A stretch of 64,000 nucleotides of DNA, taken from assembly GCF_020852455.1 (NCBI RefSeq), contig NZ_JADZAT010000032.1:186001-250000 (forward strand), in the 5' to 3' direction. A program made the position numbers and the translations under genes. Every line of letters starts with the position of its first letter. The first letter of the stretch is position 1. Below the pieces are notes generated by a model that ran no database searches, was not told the origin of the DNA, and was given only the letters and a program-made list of their open reading frames with translations. Shown here piece after piece: positions 16,511 through 28,378 of this stretch. The stretch comes from Novosphingobium sp. GTDB lineage: Bacteria; Pseudomonadota; Alphaproteobacteria; Sphingomonadales; Sphingomonadaceae.

Positions 16511-18325
16511 GTGCACGTGGTAGATATTTCGGACCCGCCGCAGAGCAGGAATCTTGTCGAACTTTTCCTGAAGCGCGCCGATGCCCGGGGGCAGGCGCCG
16601 TTCCTGTGGGCCAAGCAGGAAGGCAAGTGGCAGGCGCTGAGCTGGGCCGAAGTGACCCGGCAAGTCTGCTGTCTGGCCGAATCGCTGCGCGAAATGGGCC
16701 TGAAACAAGGCGACCGGGTGATGCTGGTTTCCGAAAACCGCCCCGAATGGTGCATCGCCGATTTCGCGATCATGGCTGCGGGCTGCATCACCGTTCCGGC
16801 TTATGTCACCAATACCGAGCGTGACCACCTGCATATCCAGGAGGATTCGGGCGCCAGCGCGGTGATCGTTGCCAATGAAAAGCTGGCCAAGCCATTGCTG
16901 GGCGCGGTGATCCGTTCGGGGATTGCCAAGCATGTGATCGGGATCGAACCGCTGAGGCTGACCCAGACCGAAGGGTACGAATACCACGCCTGGGCCGATC
17001 TGATCGCTGGCGACGGGGCAAAGGCGCGCCAGGCGGTCGACGCCCGGATGGCGGGGATCGAGCGCAAGGATACCGCCTGCCTGATCTATACCAGCGGCAC
17101 CGGCGGCGCGCCGCGCGGGGTGATGCAGCACCACGGTTCGATCCTGATGAACGTCTATGGCGCGGCCAAGGTGCTGGCCGAGGATTTCGGGCTCGATGAT
17201 GACGATGCCTTCCTTTCGTTCCTGCCGCTCAGCCACGCCTATGAACATACCGGCGGGCAGATGCTGCCGATCGGGGTTGGCGCGCAGATCTACTATGCCG
17301 AGGGCCTCGACAAGCTGGCCAGCAATATCGAGCAGACCCGCCCCAGCGTGATGGTGGTGGTGCCGCGCCTGTTCGAAGTGCTGCGCGCGAAGATCATGAA
17401 GCAGGTCAAGGATCAGGGCAGGCTCGCGAACTTCCTGATGGACCGGGCGATGGCGATCGGCGGGCACAAGGCGCAGGGCAAGGGCCGCTGGCGCGACAAG
17501 CCGATGGACCTGCTGCTTGAACGCACGCTGCGTCCCAAGATCCGGGGGCGGTTCGGCGGACGGATGAAGGCGATGGTTTCGGGCGGTGCGCCGCTCAGCC
17601 CGGAAGTGGGCGTGTTCTTCGAATCGATGGGGCTGACCATGCTGCAGGGCTATGGTCAGACCGAAGCCGGTCCGGTGATCAGCTGCAACCGGCCTGCGGC
17701 CGGCCTCAAGATGGATACCGTCGGCCCGCCGCTTGAAGGGGTTGAGGTCCGGATCGCCGAGGATGGCGAGATCCTGGTGCGCGGCGAGCTGGTGATGCAC
17801 GGCTATTGGCGCAACCAGGCCGAAACCGACAAGGCACTGCAAGATGGCTGGCTGCATACTGGCGATATCGGCCATCTCGACGAAGCCGGTCGGCTGGTGA
17901 TCACCGACCGCAAGAAAGACATGATCGTCAACGACAAGGGCGACAACATCTCACCGGCGCGGGTTGAAGGGTTGCTGACGCTCCAGCCCGAGATTGCCCA
18001 GGCGATGGTGGTGGGAGACCGGCGGCCCTATGTGGTCGGCCTGGTGGTGCCCGATACCGAATGGGCGATCGAATGGGCCCAGGCGAATGGCGAAAAGTTC
18101 GACATGAAGGCGCTGCAGGACCTGCCCGCCTTCCGCAGCGCGGTGCGCGCCGCGATCGACCGGGTCAACCAGGACCTGTCGGTGATCGAGAAAGTCCGCC
18201 AGTTCACGTTCGCCGACGAGGCCTTCACGATCGACAACGAGGAAATGACTCCCAAGCAGTCGATCCGTCGGCACAAGCTGAAAGCACGCTACGGCGAACG
18301 GCTCGACGGGTTGTACAAGGGCTGA
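16511..18325 (+). CDS. AMP-forming long-chain acyl-CoA synthetase
   Basis: 604-aa adenylate-forming enzyme. Motifs include P-loop A3 LIYTSGTGGAPRGVMQHH, LSFLPLSHAYEHTGGQ, A5 LQGYGQTEAGPV, A7 GWLHTGDIGHLDEAGRLVITDRKKDMIV and C-terminal Lys region EMTPKQSIRRHKLKARYGE. This is the FAA1 (fatty-acyl-CoA ligase) subfamily that activates fatty acids for beta-oxidation or lipid synthesis. The start is GTG at 16511 (another GTG lies 6 nt downstream). A3 reads TSGTGGAPRG where the family usually has TSGTTGxPKG; such Gly and Arg variants are tolerated. Confidence 0.9.
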   Translation: MHVVDISDPPQSRNLVELFLKRADARGQAPFLWAKQEGKWQALSWAEVTRQVCCLAESLREMGLKQGDRVMLVSENRPEWCIADFAIMAAGCITVPAYVTNTERDHLHIQEDSGASAVIVANEKLAKPLLGAVIRSGIAKHVIGIEPLRLTQTEGYEYHAWADLIAGDGAKARQAVDARMAGIERKDTACLIYTSGTGGAPRGVMQHHGSILMNVYGAAKVLAEDFGLDDDDAFLSFLPLSHAYEHTGGQMLPIGVGAQIYYAEGLDKLASNIEQTRPSVMVVVPRLFEVLRAKIMKQVKDQGRLANFLMDRAMAIGGHKAQGKGRWRDKPMDLLLERTLRPKIRGRFGGRMKAMVSGGAPLSPEVGVFFESMGLTMLQGYGQTEAGPVISCNRPAAGLKMDTVGPPLEGVEVRIAEDGEILVRGELVMHGYWRNQAETDKALQDGWLHTGDIGHLDEAGRLVITDRKKDMIVNDKGDNISPARVEGLLTLQPEIAQAMVVGDRRPYVVGLVVPDTEWAIEWAQANGEKFDMKALQDLPAFRSAVRAAIDRVNQDLSVIEKVRQFTFADEAFTIDNEEMTPKQSIRRHKLKARYGERLDGLYKG

Positions 18326-18371
18326 TCGCCGCTGAGGGGTGGCCTCTGTTCGAGCCGCCCGGCCCCGGGGG

Positions 18372-19178
18372 CTATTCCTCCCAGCGCGGGAAGCGTTCCA
18401 GCGGCGTCTGGCCGCGCAGGAAATTGCGCGGCAACGTGGCGGTGAGCGCCTTGAAATCACGGATGAAGTGCGACTGGTCGGAATAGCCGCAATCGAGCGC
18501 GATCGCGGTCCACGAGGCGCCCGGAACCAGCTCTTTCAGGTGCACTGCATGGGCGACCCGGCAGATCCGGGCAAAGTGCTTGGGGTTCAGCCCGGTCAGC
18601 TGCTGGAAGCGGCGCTGGAACTGACGCAGCGACAGCCCGGTCATTTCGGCCAGTTCCTGGATGCTGCCGGTACCGCGCCGCTGGCGTAGAAGCCGCGCGG
18701 CCTGTGATACCGGATCCTCTTCGCGCCGAGTGCCGACCAGGCTCTTGAACCAGCGGTCCATCGGTTCGGCCATCGCGGCGAAATCGTCGAGGGCCTGCAG
18801 GTGTTCGAAAAGGCCGGGCGGCAGCTCGATCGGCACGAAGCCATCGACCAGCGCGACCGGATCAAGCCCGAACAGCTGTCCGGCCGCAGCCGGTTGCAGC
18901 CGCACGCAGAAGGTGCGCATCGGCCCGCCGATATCCATGTCATAGCGGTGATGGGTGAGCGGGCCGAACAGACCGACCTGCGGCACCGGCAGGGCTTCGT
19001 CTGTATCGATGTCGATCAGCGAATGCCCGCCTTCGAGCACGATCTGGATGAAGCAGTTGGGCCGCGCCGGGATAACCCGGCGCTGCATCCCGCGTGCTTC
19101 CGAAATCGTGGTGCCCAGATAGCCGATCAGCCAATGCGCAAGGTCAGGATCGCCGCTTTCAACGATCGTGATCTTCAT
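18372..19178 (-). CDS. AraC-family transcriptional regulator
   Basis: 268-aa regulator. The C-terminal ~100 residues form the two-HTH AraC domain: [42 protein letters not shown], then [31 protein letters not shown]. The N-terminal ~150 residues resemble the DUF6597 sensor domain common in this group. The start [13 protein letters not shown] overlaps the 3' end of purD by 20 nt, so it is probably co-transcribed with purD. The effector is unknown. Confidence 0.85.
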   Translation of the reverse strand: MKITIVESGDPDLAHWLIGYLGTTISEARGMQRRVIPARPNCFIQIVLEGGHSLIDIDTDEALPVPQVGLFGPLTHHRYDMDIGGPMRTFCVRLQPAAAGQLFGLDPVALVDGFVPIELPPGLFEHLQALDDFAAMAEPMDRWFKSLVGTRREEDPVSQAARLLRQRRGTGSIQELAEMTGLSLRQFQRRFQQLTGLNPKHFARICRVAHAVHLKELVPGASWTAIALDCGYSDQSHFIRDFKALTATLPRNFLRGQTPLERFPRWEE

Positions 19179-20457
19179 GGCCCCCGCGCTCCCGCAGCAC
19201 TTCCCGCCAGCCGATATCGCGGCGGCAGAACCCGTCAGCGAAATCGATGGCATCGACCGCGGCATAGGCTTTTGCCTGGGCTGCGGTGACGTTCTCCCCA
19301 ATCGCGGTGACGTTTAGCACACGTCCGCCACTGGCGACCAGCGTTCCTTGCGCCAGTGCGGTGCCGGCGTGGAAAACCTTGGCCCCCAGCGCTTCGGCCC
19401 GGTCGAGCCCGGCGATTGCCCCGCCCTTGGCCGGGGTGTCGGGATAGCCTTTGGCGGCCAGCACCACGGTCAGCGCGGTCTGCGGCGAAAGTCGGGGAAC
19501 CGGGCGGGTCGCCAGGCGGTTTTCGGCCACCGCCAGCATCAGCTCGCCCAGATCGTCTTCCAGCCGCAGCATCAGGACCTGGCATTCGGGATCGCCGAAG
19601 CGGGCGTTATATTCGATCAGCTTGACCCCTTCGCGGGTCAGCATCAGCCCGGCATAGAGCACGCCCGAATAGGGCATGCCTTCCTCGGCCATGGCCCGCA
19701 CGGTCGGCACCACAATCCGTTCAAGCGCCTCGCCCTCAAGCAGCGGGGTGAGTACCGGGGCTGGGCTGTAGGCGCCCATCCCGCCGGTGTTGGGGCCCAC
19801 GTCGCCATCGCCGACCCGCTTGTGATCCTGGGCCGAACCGAACGGGACGACGGTGTGCCCGTCGGTCAGCGCAAAGAAGCTCGCTTCCTCACCTTCCATG
19901 AATTCCTCGATCACCGCCTCGGCCCCGGCGGCCCCGAACCGGCCGGAAAAGATCTCGTCGATTGCCTGCTCGGCCTCGGCCCGGGTCATGGCGACGGTCA
20001 CGCCCTTGCCGGCAGCAAGGCCATCGGCCTTGATCACCACCGGAATGCCGAAACTGTCGAGCGCGTGGTACGCCTGAGTGCTATCGGTGGCACGCTTGAA
20101 ACCCGCCGTGGGGATCTGGTGTCGCGCGCAAAGCTCCTTGGTGAAGGCCTTTGAACCCTCCAGCTGCGCGGCTGCCCTGCTGGGGCCGAACACCGGCACG
20201 CCGGCGCCGCGCAGGCTGTCGGCCAGGCCATCGACCAACGGCGCCTCGGGCCCGACTACCACCAGCCCGATCCGCTGTTGCTCACAGAAATCAAGCACTT
20301 GTGCATGGTCAGCCGGGTCCAGCGAGACCAGTTCGGCCTGCGCGCCAATCCCCGGATTGCCGGGACTTGCGAACAATCGGTCGCAAATCCGGGATTGCGC
20401 CAGCTTCCACGCCAGCGCATGCTCGCGCCCGCCCGATCCCAGCAGCAGGATATTCAT
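19159..20457 (-). CDS. purD: Phosphoribosylamine-glycine ligase
   Basis: 432-aa ATP-grasp enzyme of purine synthesis (GAR synthetase). It has the canonical N-terminus [18 protein letters not shown], the ATP-grasp loop [15 protein letters not shown] and the GDPE/Q metal motif in [20 protein letters not shown]. The start codon is shared in antiparallel fashion with xseA (start codons overlap by 2 bp), so its promoter must lie within the xseA coding sequence. The araC gene starts within its 3' end. Confidence 0.96.
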   Translation of the reverse strand: MNILLLGSGGREHALAWKLAQSRICDRLFASPGNPGIGAQAELVSLDPADHAQVLDFCEQQRIGLVVVGPEAPLVDGLADSLRGAGVPVFGPSRAAAQLEGSKAFTKELCARHQIPTAGFKRATDSTQAYHALDSFGIPVVIKADGLAAGKGVTVAMTRAEAEQAIDEIFSGRFGAAGAEAVIEEFMEGEEASFFALTDGHTVVPFGSAQDHKRVGDGDVGPNTGGMGAYSPAPVLTPLLEGEALERIVVPTVRAMAEEGMPYSGVLYAGLMLTREGVKLIEYNARFGDPECQVLMLRLEDDLGELMLAVAENRLATRPVPRLSPQTALTVVLAAKGYPDTPAKGGAIAGLDRAEALGAKVFHAGTALAQGTLVASGGRVLNVTAIGENVTAAQAKAYAAVDAIDFADGFCRRDIGWREVLRERGGHEDHDR

Positions 20458-21850
20458 GTCGCTTCCGCCTTACCCAGATGATGAACCCGCCGGGCTGGTA
20501 GCGAAGGATGCCGCGGGCGACAACGCCGCAGCGCTGTCTGTCAGCGAGATTTCTGCCGCGCTCAAGCGGGTGGTGGAGGATCGCTTCGGCTTCGTGCGGG
20601 TTCGCGGCGAGCTTTCCGGGGTCAAGCGCGCGGCTTCGGGGCACCTGTATCTGGCGCTCAAGGACGAGAACGCCCGGCTTGATGCAGTGATGTGGCGCGG
20701 CACGGCGCAGCGGCTGAACTTCCAGCCCGAAGACGGGCTCGAGGTGGTCGCGACAGGCAAGCTCACCACCTACCCGGGGCGGTCGAACTACCAGCTGGTG
20801 ATCGAGCGGATGGAAGTGGCCGGCGAAGGGGCGCTGCTGGCGCTGCTGGCCAAGACCAAGGCCCGGCTCGAGGCTGAAGGCCTGTTCGATAGCGCCCGCA
20901 AACGGCCACTGCCGATCCTGCCGCGCGTGATCGGGGTGGTAACCTCACCGACCGGCGCGGTGATCCGCGATATTCTCCACCGGCTTGCCGACCGCTTTCC
21001 CAGCCACGTGCTGGTCTGGCCGGTGCTGGTCCAGGGCCAGGGCGCAGCCGAACAGGTGGCGGCAGCGGTGCGCGGTTTTTCGGCAATGGCTGGACCCGAC
21101 CGACCCGACCTGGTGATCGTCGCGCGCGGCGGCGGTTCGATTGAAGACCTTTGGGCCTTCAACGAGGAAGTCGTGGTGCGTGCGATCGCCGAAAGCGCGA
21201 TCCCGATCATCTCCGCAGTGGGGCACGAAACCGATACCACGCTGGCCGATTTCGCCGCCGACCTGCGCGCACCCACCCCTACTGCGGCGGCTGAACTGGC
21301 GGTGCCGGTGCGTGCCGACCTGGCTGATCAGCTGGCCGAACTGGCGCTGCGCAAGCGCCGCGCGGTGGTTCGCCCGCTGCAACTGGGGCGCGAACGGCTG
21401 GCCGCCCGGGCCGATCGCCTGCCCGCCCCCGCCGCGCTGCTCAGCCCGCATGCCCAGCGGCTCGACGAACTCACTGATCGGCTGCGGCGCGGTCTGGTTG
21501 ATCGCACGCAGCTGGCGCGCGGTGACCTGCAGCGCACTGCCGCCCGCCTGTCGCTGCCCCTGATTTCGGCCCGTGCCGAACAGGCGCGCGGACGGCTGGA
21601 CGGCCTGTCGCGGCTGTTCCAGTCGCTCGATCCCAACCGGGTGTTGCAGCGCGGCTATGTGCGGGTGACGGGCGCCGGCGGACGCACACTGGTCGATCGC
21701 GTATCAGCCGCGCAGGAAGCCGGGCTGACGCTGCATTTCCGCGATGGCGAGCTGGCGGTGTCGCCCGGTCCCGGCGCGCCGGTCCGTGCTGCGGCCAAGC
21801 CGAAACCAGCGGCACCCACCGATCCCGGCGCGCAGGGTAAATTGCTCTGA
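20456..21850 (+). CDS. xseA: Exodeoxyribonuclease VII large subunit
   Basis: 464-aa XseA. The N-terminal OB-fold includes [55 protein letters not shown]. The catalytic domain has [25 protein letters not shown] and [18 protein letters not shown]...[29 protein letters not shown]. The C-terminal coiled coil follows, ending in LQRGYVRVT. With XseB it degrades single-stranded DNA to oligonucleotides. The start [11 protein letters not shown] lies in the purD start region on the opposite strand; the frame remains open upstream but is antisense purD there. Confidence 0.93.
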   Translation: MSLPPYPDDEPAGLVAKDAAGDNAAALSVSEISAALKRVVEDRFGFVRVRGELSGVKRAASGHLYLALKDENARLDAVMWRGTAQRLNFQPEDGLEVVATGKLTTYPGRSNYQLVIERMEVAGEGALLALLAKTKARLEAEGLFDSARKRPLPILPRVIGVVTSPTGAVIRDILHRLADRFPSHVLVWPVLVQGQGAAEQVAAAVRGFSAMAGPDRPDLVIVARGGGSIEDLWAFNEEVVVRAIAESAIPIISAVGHETDTTLADFAADLRAPTPTAAAELAVPVRADLADQLAELALRKRRAVVRPLQLGRERLAARADRLPAPAALLSPHAQRLDELTDRLRRGLVDRTQLARGDLQRTAARLSLPLISARAEQARGRLDGLSRLFQSLDPNRVLQRGYVRVTGAGGRTLVDRVSAAQEAGLTLHFRDGELAVSPGPGAPVRAAAKPKPAAPTDPGAQGKLL

Positions 21851-21877
21851 AAGCATTGTGCCGCTAAGCTGTCCGTC

Positions 21878-22081
21878 ATGCTGATGAATTCCGCCGACCG
21901 CCCCGCTATGCTGTTCTACCAGCCCAACGGCTTTCGCGTGCTCAGCCCGGGCAGCCATGTAATCTGCGCGGTGAGCAGCGAGCCAGTGCCGCTCGAATCG
22001 CTACGCTATTGGTGCGTTGAGCGCCAGGAAGCCTATGCCAGCGCCGAATTTGCGACGCGCCGGCTGACCGACCAAGTCTGA
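21878..22081 (+). CDS. DUF2093 domain protein
   Basis: 67-aa protein matching the alphaproteobacterial DUF2093 pattern, with FYQPNGFRVLSPGSHVICAVSSEPVPLESLRYWCVERQEAYASAEFA. It begins 27 bp after xseA and is followed 5 bp later by the M23 peptidase gene, so the three are likely one operon. Function unknown. Two Cys (ICAV, YWCV) could bind a metal or form a disulfide, but no experimental role is known to me. Confidence 0.85.
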   Translation: MLMNSADRPAMLFYQPNGFRVLSPGSHVICAVSSEPVPLESLRYWCVERQEAYASAEFATRRLTDQV

Positions 22082-22086
22082 CCGAG

Positions 22087-22971
22087 ATGATCGATCGCCG
22101 CCTGTTGCTGGCCGGAGGCGGCGCGGCGCTGGGTCTGGGCCTATGGCGCGCGCGCGGTCTGGCGGCGGAAGCACTGGGCTTTGACCCTGCAGTTGATTTC
22201 GCGCTTGCCGGTCAGATGACCCAGGGCGGCTGGGCGCGCGGCCGGGCGCCGCTGGGCACGCGGCTGCTGACATTCAACCGCAAGCCGGTGCAGATCGCGT
22301 CCGATCGCAGCTTCTTCATCGCGTTCGATCGCGATTCGGGTGCGCGTGGTGAACTTGTTGCGGAAATGGCGGGCGGCGCGATCAGCCGCGGCGGCTTCGC
22401 CATCACACCGCGCGCCTGGCAGATTGAGCGGATCCCGCTGGGGCCAAAGCCCGGCGCGCCACCCAATCCAGACTATGCCCGCCGCCGCGAGGGTGAGCTG
22501 GCCCGGATCAATGCCGCGCGCAGGATCGATCACATGATTGATGGCTGGCGGCAGAAGTTCCTCTGGCCGGTCTATGGTCGGCTGTCGGGCCGGTTCGGTT
22601 CGCAGCGGATCTACAATGGCGTTCCCGGCAGCTATCATTCCGGCATGGACATCGCCACCGGAGCCAGCGGTACACCCTTTGTGGCGCCTGCCGACGGGGT
22701 GGTGATCCTGGCCGCGGAAGCTTCGTTCTCACTCGAAGGGCGATTGCTGATGATCGATCACGGGATGGGGCTGAACAGCGCCTTCCTGCACTGTTCGGCC
22801 CACGCCGTGAAGGAAGGCGATGTGGTTCGTCAGGGCCAGTACATTGGCAAGATCGGCGCCACCGGACGGGCCACCGGACCGCACCTGCACTGGTCGATCA
22901 AATGGCGCGATTCCCGGCTTGATCCCCTGCTGTTCGTGGGGGCCCTGCCGCAGCGACCAGACGCAAAATAG
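22087..22971 (+). CDS. M23-family (LytM) peptidoglycan endopeptidase-like protein
   Basis: 294-aa exported protein. The N-terminus DRRLLLAGGGAALGLGLWRARGLAAEA looks like a signal peptide, possibly Tat-like with its RR. The C-terminal LytM domain has metal-site residues in YHSGMDIATG (H-x3-D) and GPHLHWSIKW (H-x-H), plus the GLNSAFLHCSAHAVKEGDVVRQGQYIGKIGATGRATGP loop. A preceding beta-rich domain may bind the substrate. It likely cuts peptide cross-links in the cell wall, or regulates an amidase. Probable operon with xseA and the DUF2093 gene. Confidence 0.9.
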   Translation: MIDRRLLLAGGGAALGLGLWRARGLAAEALGFDPAVDFALAGQMTQGGWARGRAPLGTRLLTFNRKPVQIASDRSFFIAFDRDSGARGELVAEMAGGAISRGGFAITPRAWQIERIPLGPKPGAPPNPDYARRREGELARINAARRIDHMIDGWRQKFLWPVYGRLSGRFGSQRIYNGVPGSYHSGMDIATGASGTPFVAPADGVVILAAEASFSLEGRLLMIDHGMGLNSAFLHCSAHAVKEGDVVRQGQYIGKIGATGRATGPHLHWSIKWRDSRLDPLLFVGALPQRPDAK

Positions 22972-22973
22972 GC

Positions 22974-23516
22974 TTACTGCACCCGCCGGACCTTGATTGG
23001 CGGCTGGCCATCAACCTTGGCCGCATAACTGCCGAAACTGGCGCGCTTGATCACTACCTTATCGCCTGCGCGCGGATCGAAGGCGAGCACATCGGTGCCG
23101 ATCTGATCCCACACCGAACCATCCTCCATCGTCATCCGCCAGCGCCCGTAGTCGTACTGCCGGGCCGACGCGACGGTTGCTTCTATCTGATTGATTGCCT
23201 CGCCTTTTTCGCTTCCCAGCAGGTTTGTCTGCGGGATTGAATAGCCGAACAGGCCGCGTTGGACCTCTTCGACCTGCTTGCGATCGGCGACCACGACTTC
23301 GCCCGCGCTTTCAGCCTGGGCAAGCGAGGCCACCTGCTGGTCATAACAGGCCAGACGGGCAGCGTTGTCGGCGATCGCTCGGCAGGCGACCAGGTCCTTG
23401 AAGGCGCTTGGCGTCTCTCGCTTGGCAGGCTTCTTGTCCTTTGCTGCGAGGGGATTCGCCAGTGCGCTGACGACGAGTGTCACTGTAACAATCAGACTGC
23501 CAACAAGCTTTCGCAT
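22974..23516 (-). CDS. Hypothetical exported protein
   Basis: 180-aa protein with a Sec signal peptide (MRKLVGSLIVTVTLVVSALANPLAAK). An early CxxxxxNxxRLxCYD motif follows (VACRAIADNAARLACYDQQVASL), well known from sphingomonad and other alphaproteobacterial periplasmic proteins. A C-terminal beta-rich domain reads GRWRMTMEDGSVWDQIGTDVLAFDPRAGDKVVIKRASFGSYAAKVDGQPPIKVRRVQ. It converges with the M23 peptidase gene (2-bp gap). Function unknown. Confidence 0.85.
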   Translation of the reverse strand: MRKLVGSLIVTVTLVVSALANPLAAKDKKPAKRETPSAFKDLVACRAIADNAARLACYDQQVASLAQAESAGEVVVADRKQVEEVQRGLFGYSIPQTNLLGSEKGEAINQIEATVASARQYDYGRWRMTMEDGSVWDQIGTDVLAFDPRAGDKVVIKRASFGSYAAKVDGQPPIKVRRVQ

Positions 23517-23639
23517 TTCGTATCCTCGTAACATCAAGTCATGCGTGCGCAATAAACACTCGAAACCCAAAGGCCCAAAGCAACATGCTGCCACCTGCAT
23601 CACCCCCCTTGTAACAGGCTGTGACATTATGGCTACAGC

Positions 23640-23655
23640 CGCGAGAATTCTCGCG
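23640..23655. promoter_or_regulatory. 16-bp perfect palindrome upstream of the TonB receptor
   Basis: CGCGAGAATTCTCGCG is a perfect palindrome in the 294-bp non-coding region before the TonB-dependent receptor start at 23811, followed by CTTTT. It could be an operator, or with its short T run a terminator. No regulator gene is adjacent. Nothing else recognisable is in 23517-23810. Confidence 0.4.
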
Positions 23656-23810
23656 CTTTTGCGCCATCTTCGGCTTTACACAGGGGTTCGCGCGCGGCAT
23701 GCGCGCTCTATCCGGGGGACCGTGCCGGTAGTGCGCCGTGCCTGTCTGCCTGGGAAACGCCCGGCAGGACCCTTTGTGGACCTGCCCTTCCGATCGGGGA
23801 CTGAATACAC

Positions 23811-26744
<2,934 letters not shown>

Positions 26745-26769
26745 GTTCAGCAGGACCTGCTAACGATTG

Positions 26770-26807
26770 GGGGCGGTGCGTCATCTGACGCACCGCCCCT
26801 TCTCTTT
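26770..26807 (+). terminator. Strong terminator after the TonB receptor
   Basis: Perfect 14-bp stem GGGGCGGTGCGTCA / TGACGCACCGCCCC with a 2-nt loop, followed by TTCTCTTTT. It separates the receptor from the TPR-hydroxylase gene. Confidence 0.88.
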
Positions 26808-26828
26808 TCGGCCCCGGAGCATCAAGAT

Positions 26829-27974
26829 ATGGGTAGCGAACATCATGCCGCCGCTGACCAAGCCATGGCCCATGGCGACTTTCCCGGCGCGGTTCGCAGC
26901 CTTGAACAGGGCGCTGCCGCCGACCCGCAGGATTTCGATGCCTGGATGAAGCTGGCTGCCTTGCGTCGCCGGGGCGGCGACCTGGCGGGAGCCCTGGCAG
27001 CGGCCAATGCCGCGCTCGATGCCAGGCCGAATGAATTTATCGCCCTGCTGCTCAAGGGCAGTCTGCACGAGGCGATGGGGGATGCCGGCCGCGCGGCCGA
27101 AGTCTATCGCGCGGCGCTGTTTCATGCCGAAGGCCGAACCGACCTTCTGCCCCCTTTGCTTCAGCAACTGGACCGTGCGCGCGGGCTGCTTGAGCGCTAT
27201 CGCCGCGATGTGGAGCACTCGATGACCGGCCTTGCTCAGCTTGAGCCTCGCCACGCTGCCCGGGCTCGCCGATTTCTCGACAACGTACTGGATCGCCGAC
27301 CGATCTATCATCAGGCGCCGACCCACTACCACTACCCCGGCCTGCCCGATGTCGAATTCTTCGATTTCGACTATATTGAACTCAAGCAGCGGCTGCGCGA
27401 TGCCTTTCCGGCTATCAAGGCCGAACTGCAGGGTCTGTTGGCGGCCCGCCCCGAACGGCAGCAACCCTATGTCGATTTCGAATCGGGCCAGCCGATGGCC
27501 CAGTTCGCCCCGCTCAACCGCAATCCTGACTGGAATGCCTTTCACTTGATCCGCTATGGCGAAGTCGATGCCGAACTTACGGCAGCTTGCCCCGCCACCA
27601 TGGCAGCGATCATGGGGGGCGGGCAACCAGACATTGCCGGGCTTACCCCCAACCTGATGTTCTCATTGCTGGCGCCTCATACCCGCATCCCGGCCCACGT
27701 CGGCGTGGCCAATTTCCGGGTCGTCTTCCATTTGCCGCTGATCATCCCGGGACAATGCTTCTTCCGGGTCGGCAGCGAAACCCGTGAATGGATTGAGGGC
27801 GAACCGTGGGTTTTTGATGACAGTATCGATCATGAAGCCTGGAACGACAGCGATCAATTGCGGGTGATCCTGATGGGTGATCTGTGGCGACCGGAACTTG
27901 ATGCAGGCGATCGCCAGGTGATCCGCGAGCTCATCAACGCGCAAGCCTTCAACTCTGATCTGGGCGCGCTCTGA
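26829..27974 (+). CDS. TPR-containing aspartyl/asparaginyl beta-hydroxylase-like protein
   Basis: 381-aa protein. The N-terminal ~100 residues are TPR helices (ADQAMAHGDFPGAVRSLEQGAAADPQDFDAWMKLAALRRRGGDLAGALAAANAALDARP). The C-terminal Asp_Arg_Hydrox domain has LLAPHTRIPAHVGVANFRVVFHLPLIIP, RVGSETREWIEGEPWVFDDSIDHEAWNDSDQLRVILMGDLWRP. The HxxxxxxHxG and DDSxxHEAWN elements supply the Fe(II)/2-oxoglutarate site. The family hydroxylates Asp/Asn in proteins or peptides. It lies downstream of the TonB receptor and near two other TPR-fused modifying enzymes. Confidence 0.9.
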   Translation: MGSEHHAAADQAMAHGDFPGAVRSLEQGAAADPQDFDAWMKLAALRRRGGDLAGALAAANAALDARPNEFIALLLKGSLHEAMGDAGRAAEVYRAALFHAEGRTDLLPPLLQQLDRARGLLERYRRDVEHSMTGLAQLEPRHAARARRFLDNVLDRRPIYHQAPTHYHYPGLPDVEFFDFDYIELKQRLRDAFPAIKAELQGLLAARPERQQPYVDFESGQPMAQFAPLNRNPDWNAFHLIRYGEVDAELTAACPATMAAIMGGGQPDIAGLTPNLMFSLLAPHTRIPAHVGVANFRVVFHLPLIIPGQCFFRVGSETREWIEGEPWVFDDSIDHEAWNDSDQLRVILMGDLWRPELDAGDRQVIRELINAQAFNSDLGAL

Positions 27975-28102
27975 TCCAGCACCGGTGTACTGGTTCATAA
28001 ATCGCATGTTCAGGGCCGCCCGAGCATGCTTCACAACTATAACCCGCCTTGGTATTGATGCGCGATTGGACCGTACCCCACTCGCGGCCAGAAGGAAATA
28101 CG

Positions 28103-28372
28103 ATGATGACCGTTTCGAAATCGCTATTGGCGTTTGCGCTGCTTGCCGCTCCGGTGGCCGTTCTGGCCGATCCGGCCGCTCCTGCTTCCACCAATGACGA
28201 AGCCAAGAAGGCGGACGGCGATCGCATGATCTGCCGAACCCAGAGCGAAACCGGCTCGCGCCTTAGTCGGAAGCGCGTCTGCATGACCGCGAACGAATGG
28301 CGCGAACATAGCTTCCGTCAGGGACAGGCACACGAACGCAAGACTGCCGAACTGCCCAAGGCGGGCAGCTGA
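28103..28372 (+). CDS. Small exported protein with a CR-x-TGSR-x-C-x-T-x-EW motif
   Basis: 89-aa protein with a Sec signal peptide (MMTVSKSLLAFALLAAPVAVLAD). The mature domain has RMICRTQSETGSRLSRKRVCMTANEWREHS, a two-Cys motif seen in many sphingomonad small periplasmic proteins of unknown function. I chose the ATG at 28103 because GAAGGAA precedes it at good spacing; the frame is open upstream without a good start. It is convergent with the sulfotransferase gene. Confidence 0.8.
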   Translation: MMTVSKSLLAFALLAAPVAVLADPAAPASTNDEAKKADGDRMICRTQSETGSRLSRKRVCMTANEWREHSFRQGQAHERKTAELPKAGS

Positions 28373-28378
28373 TCGCGC

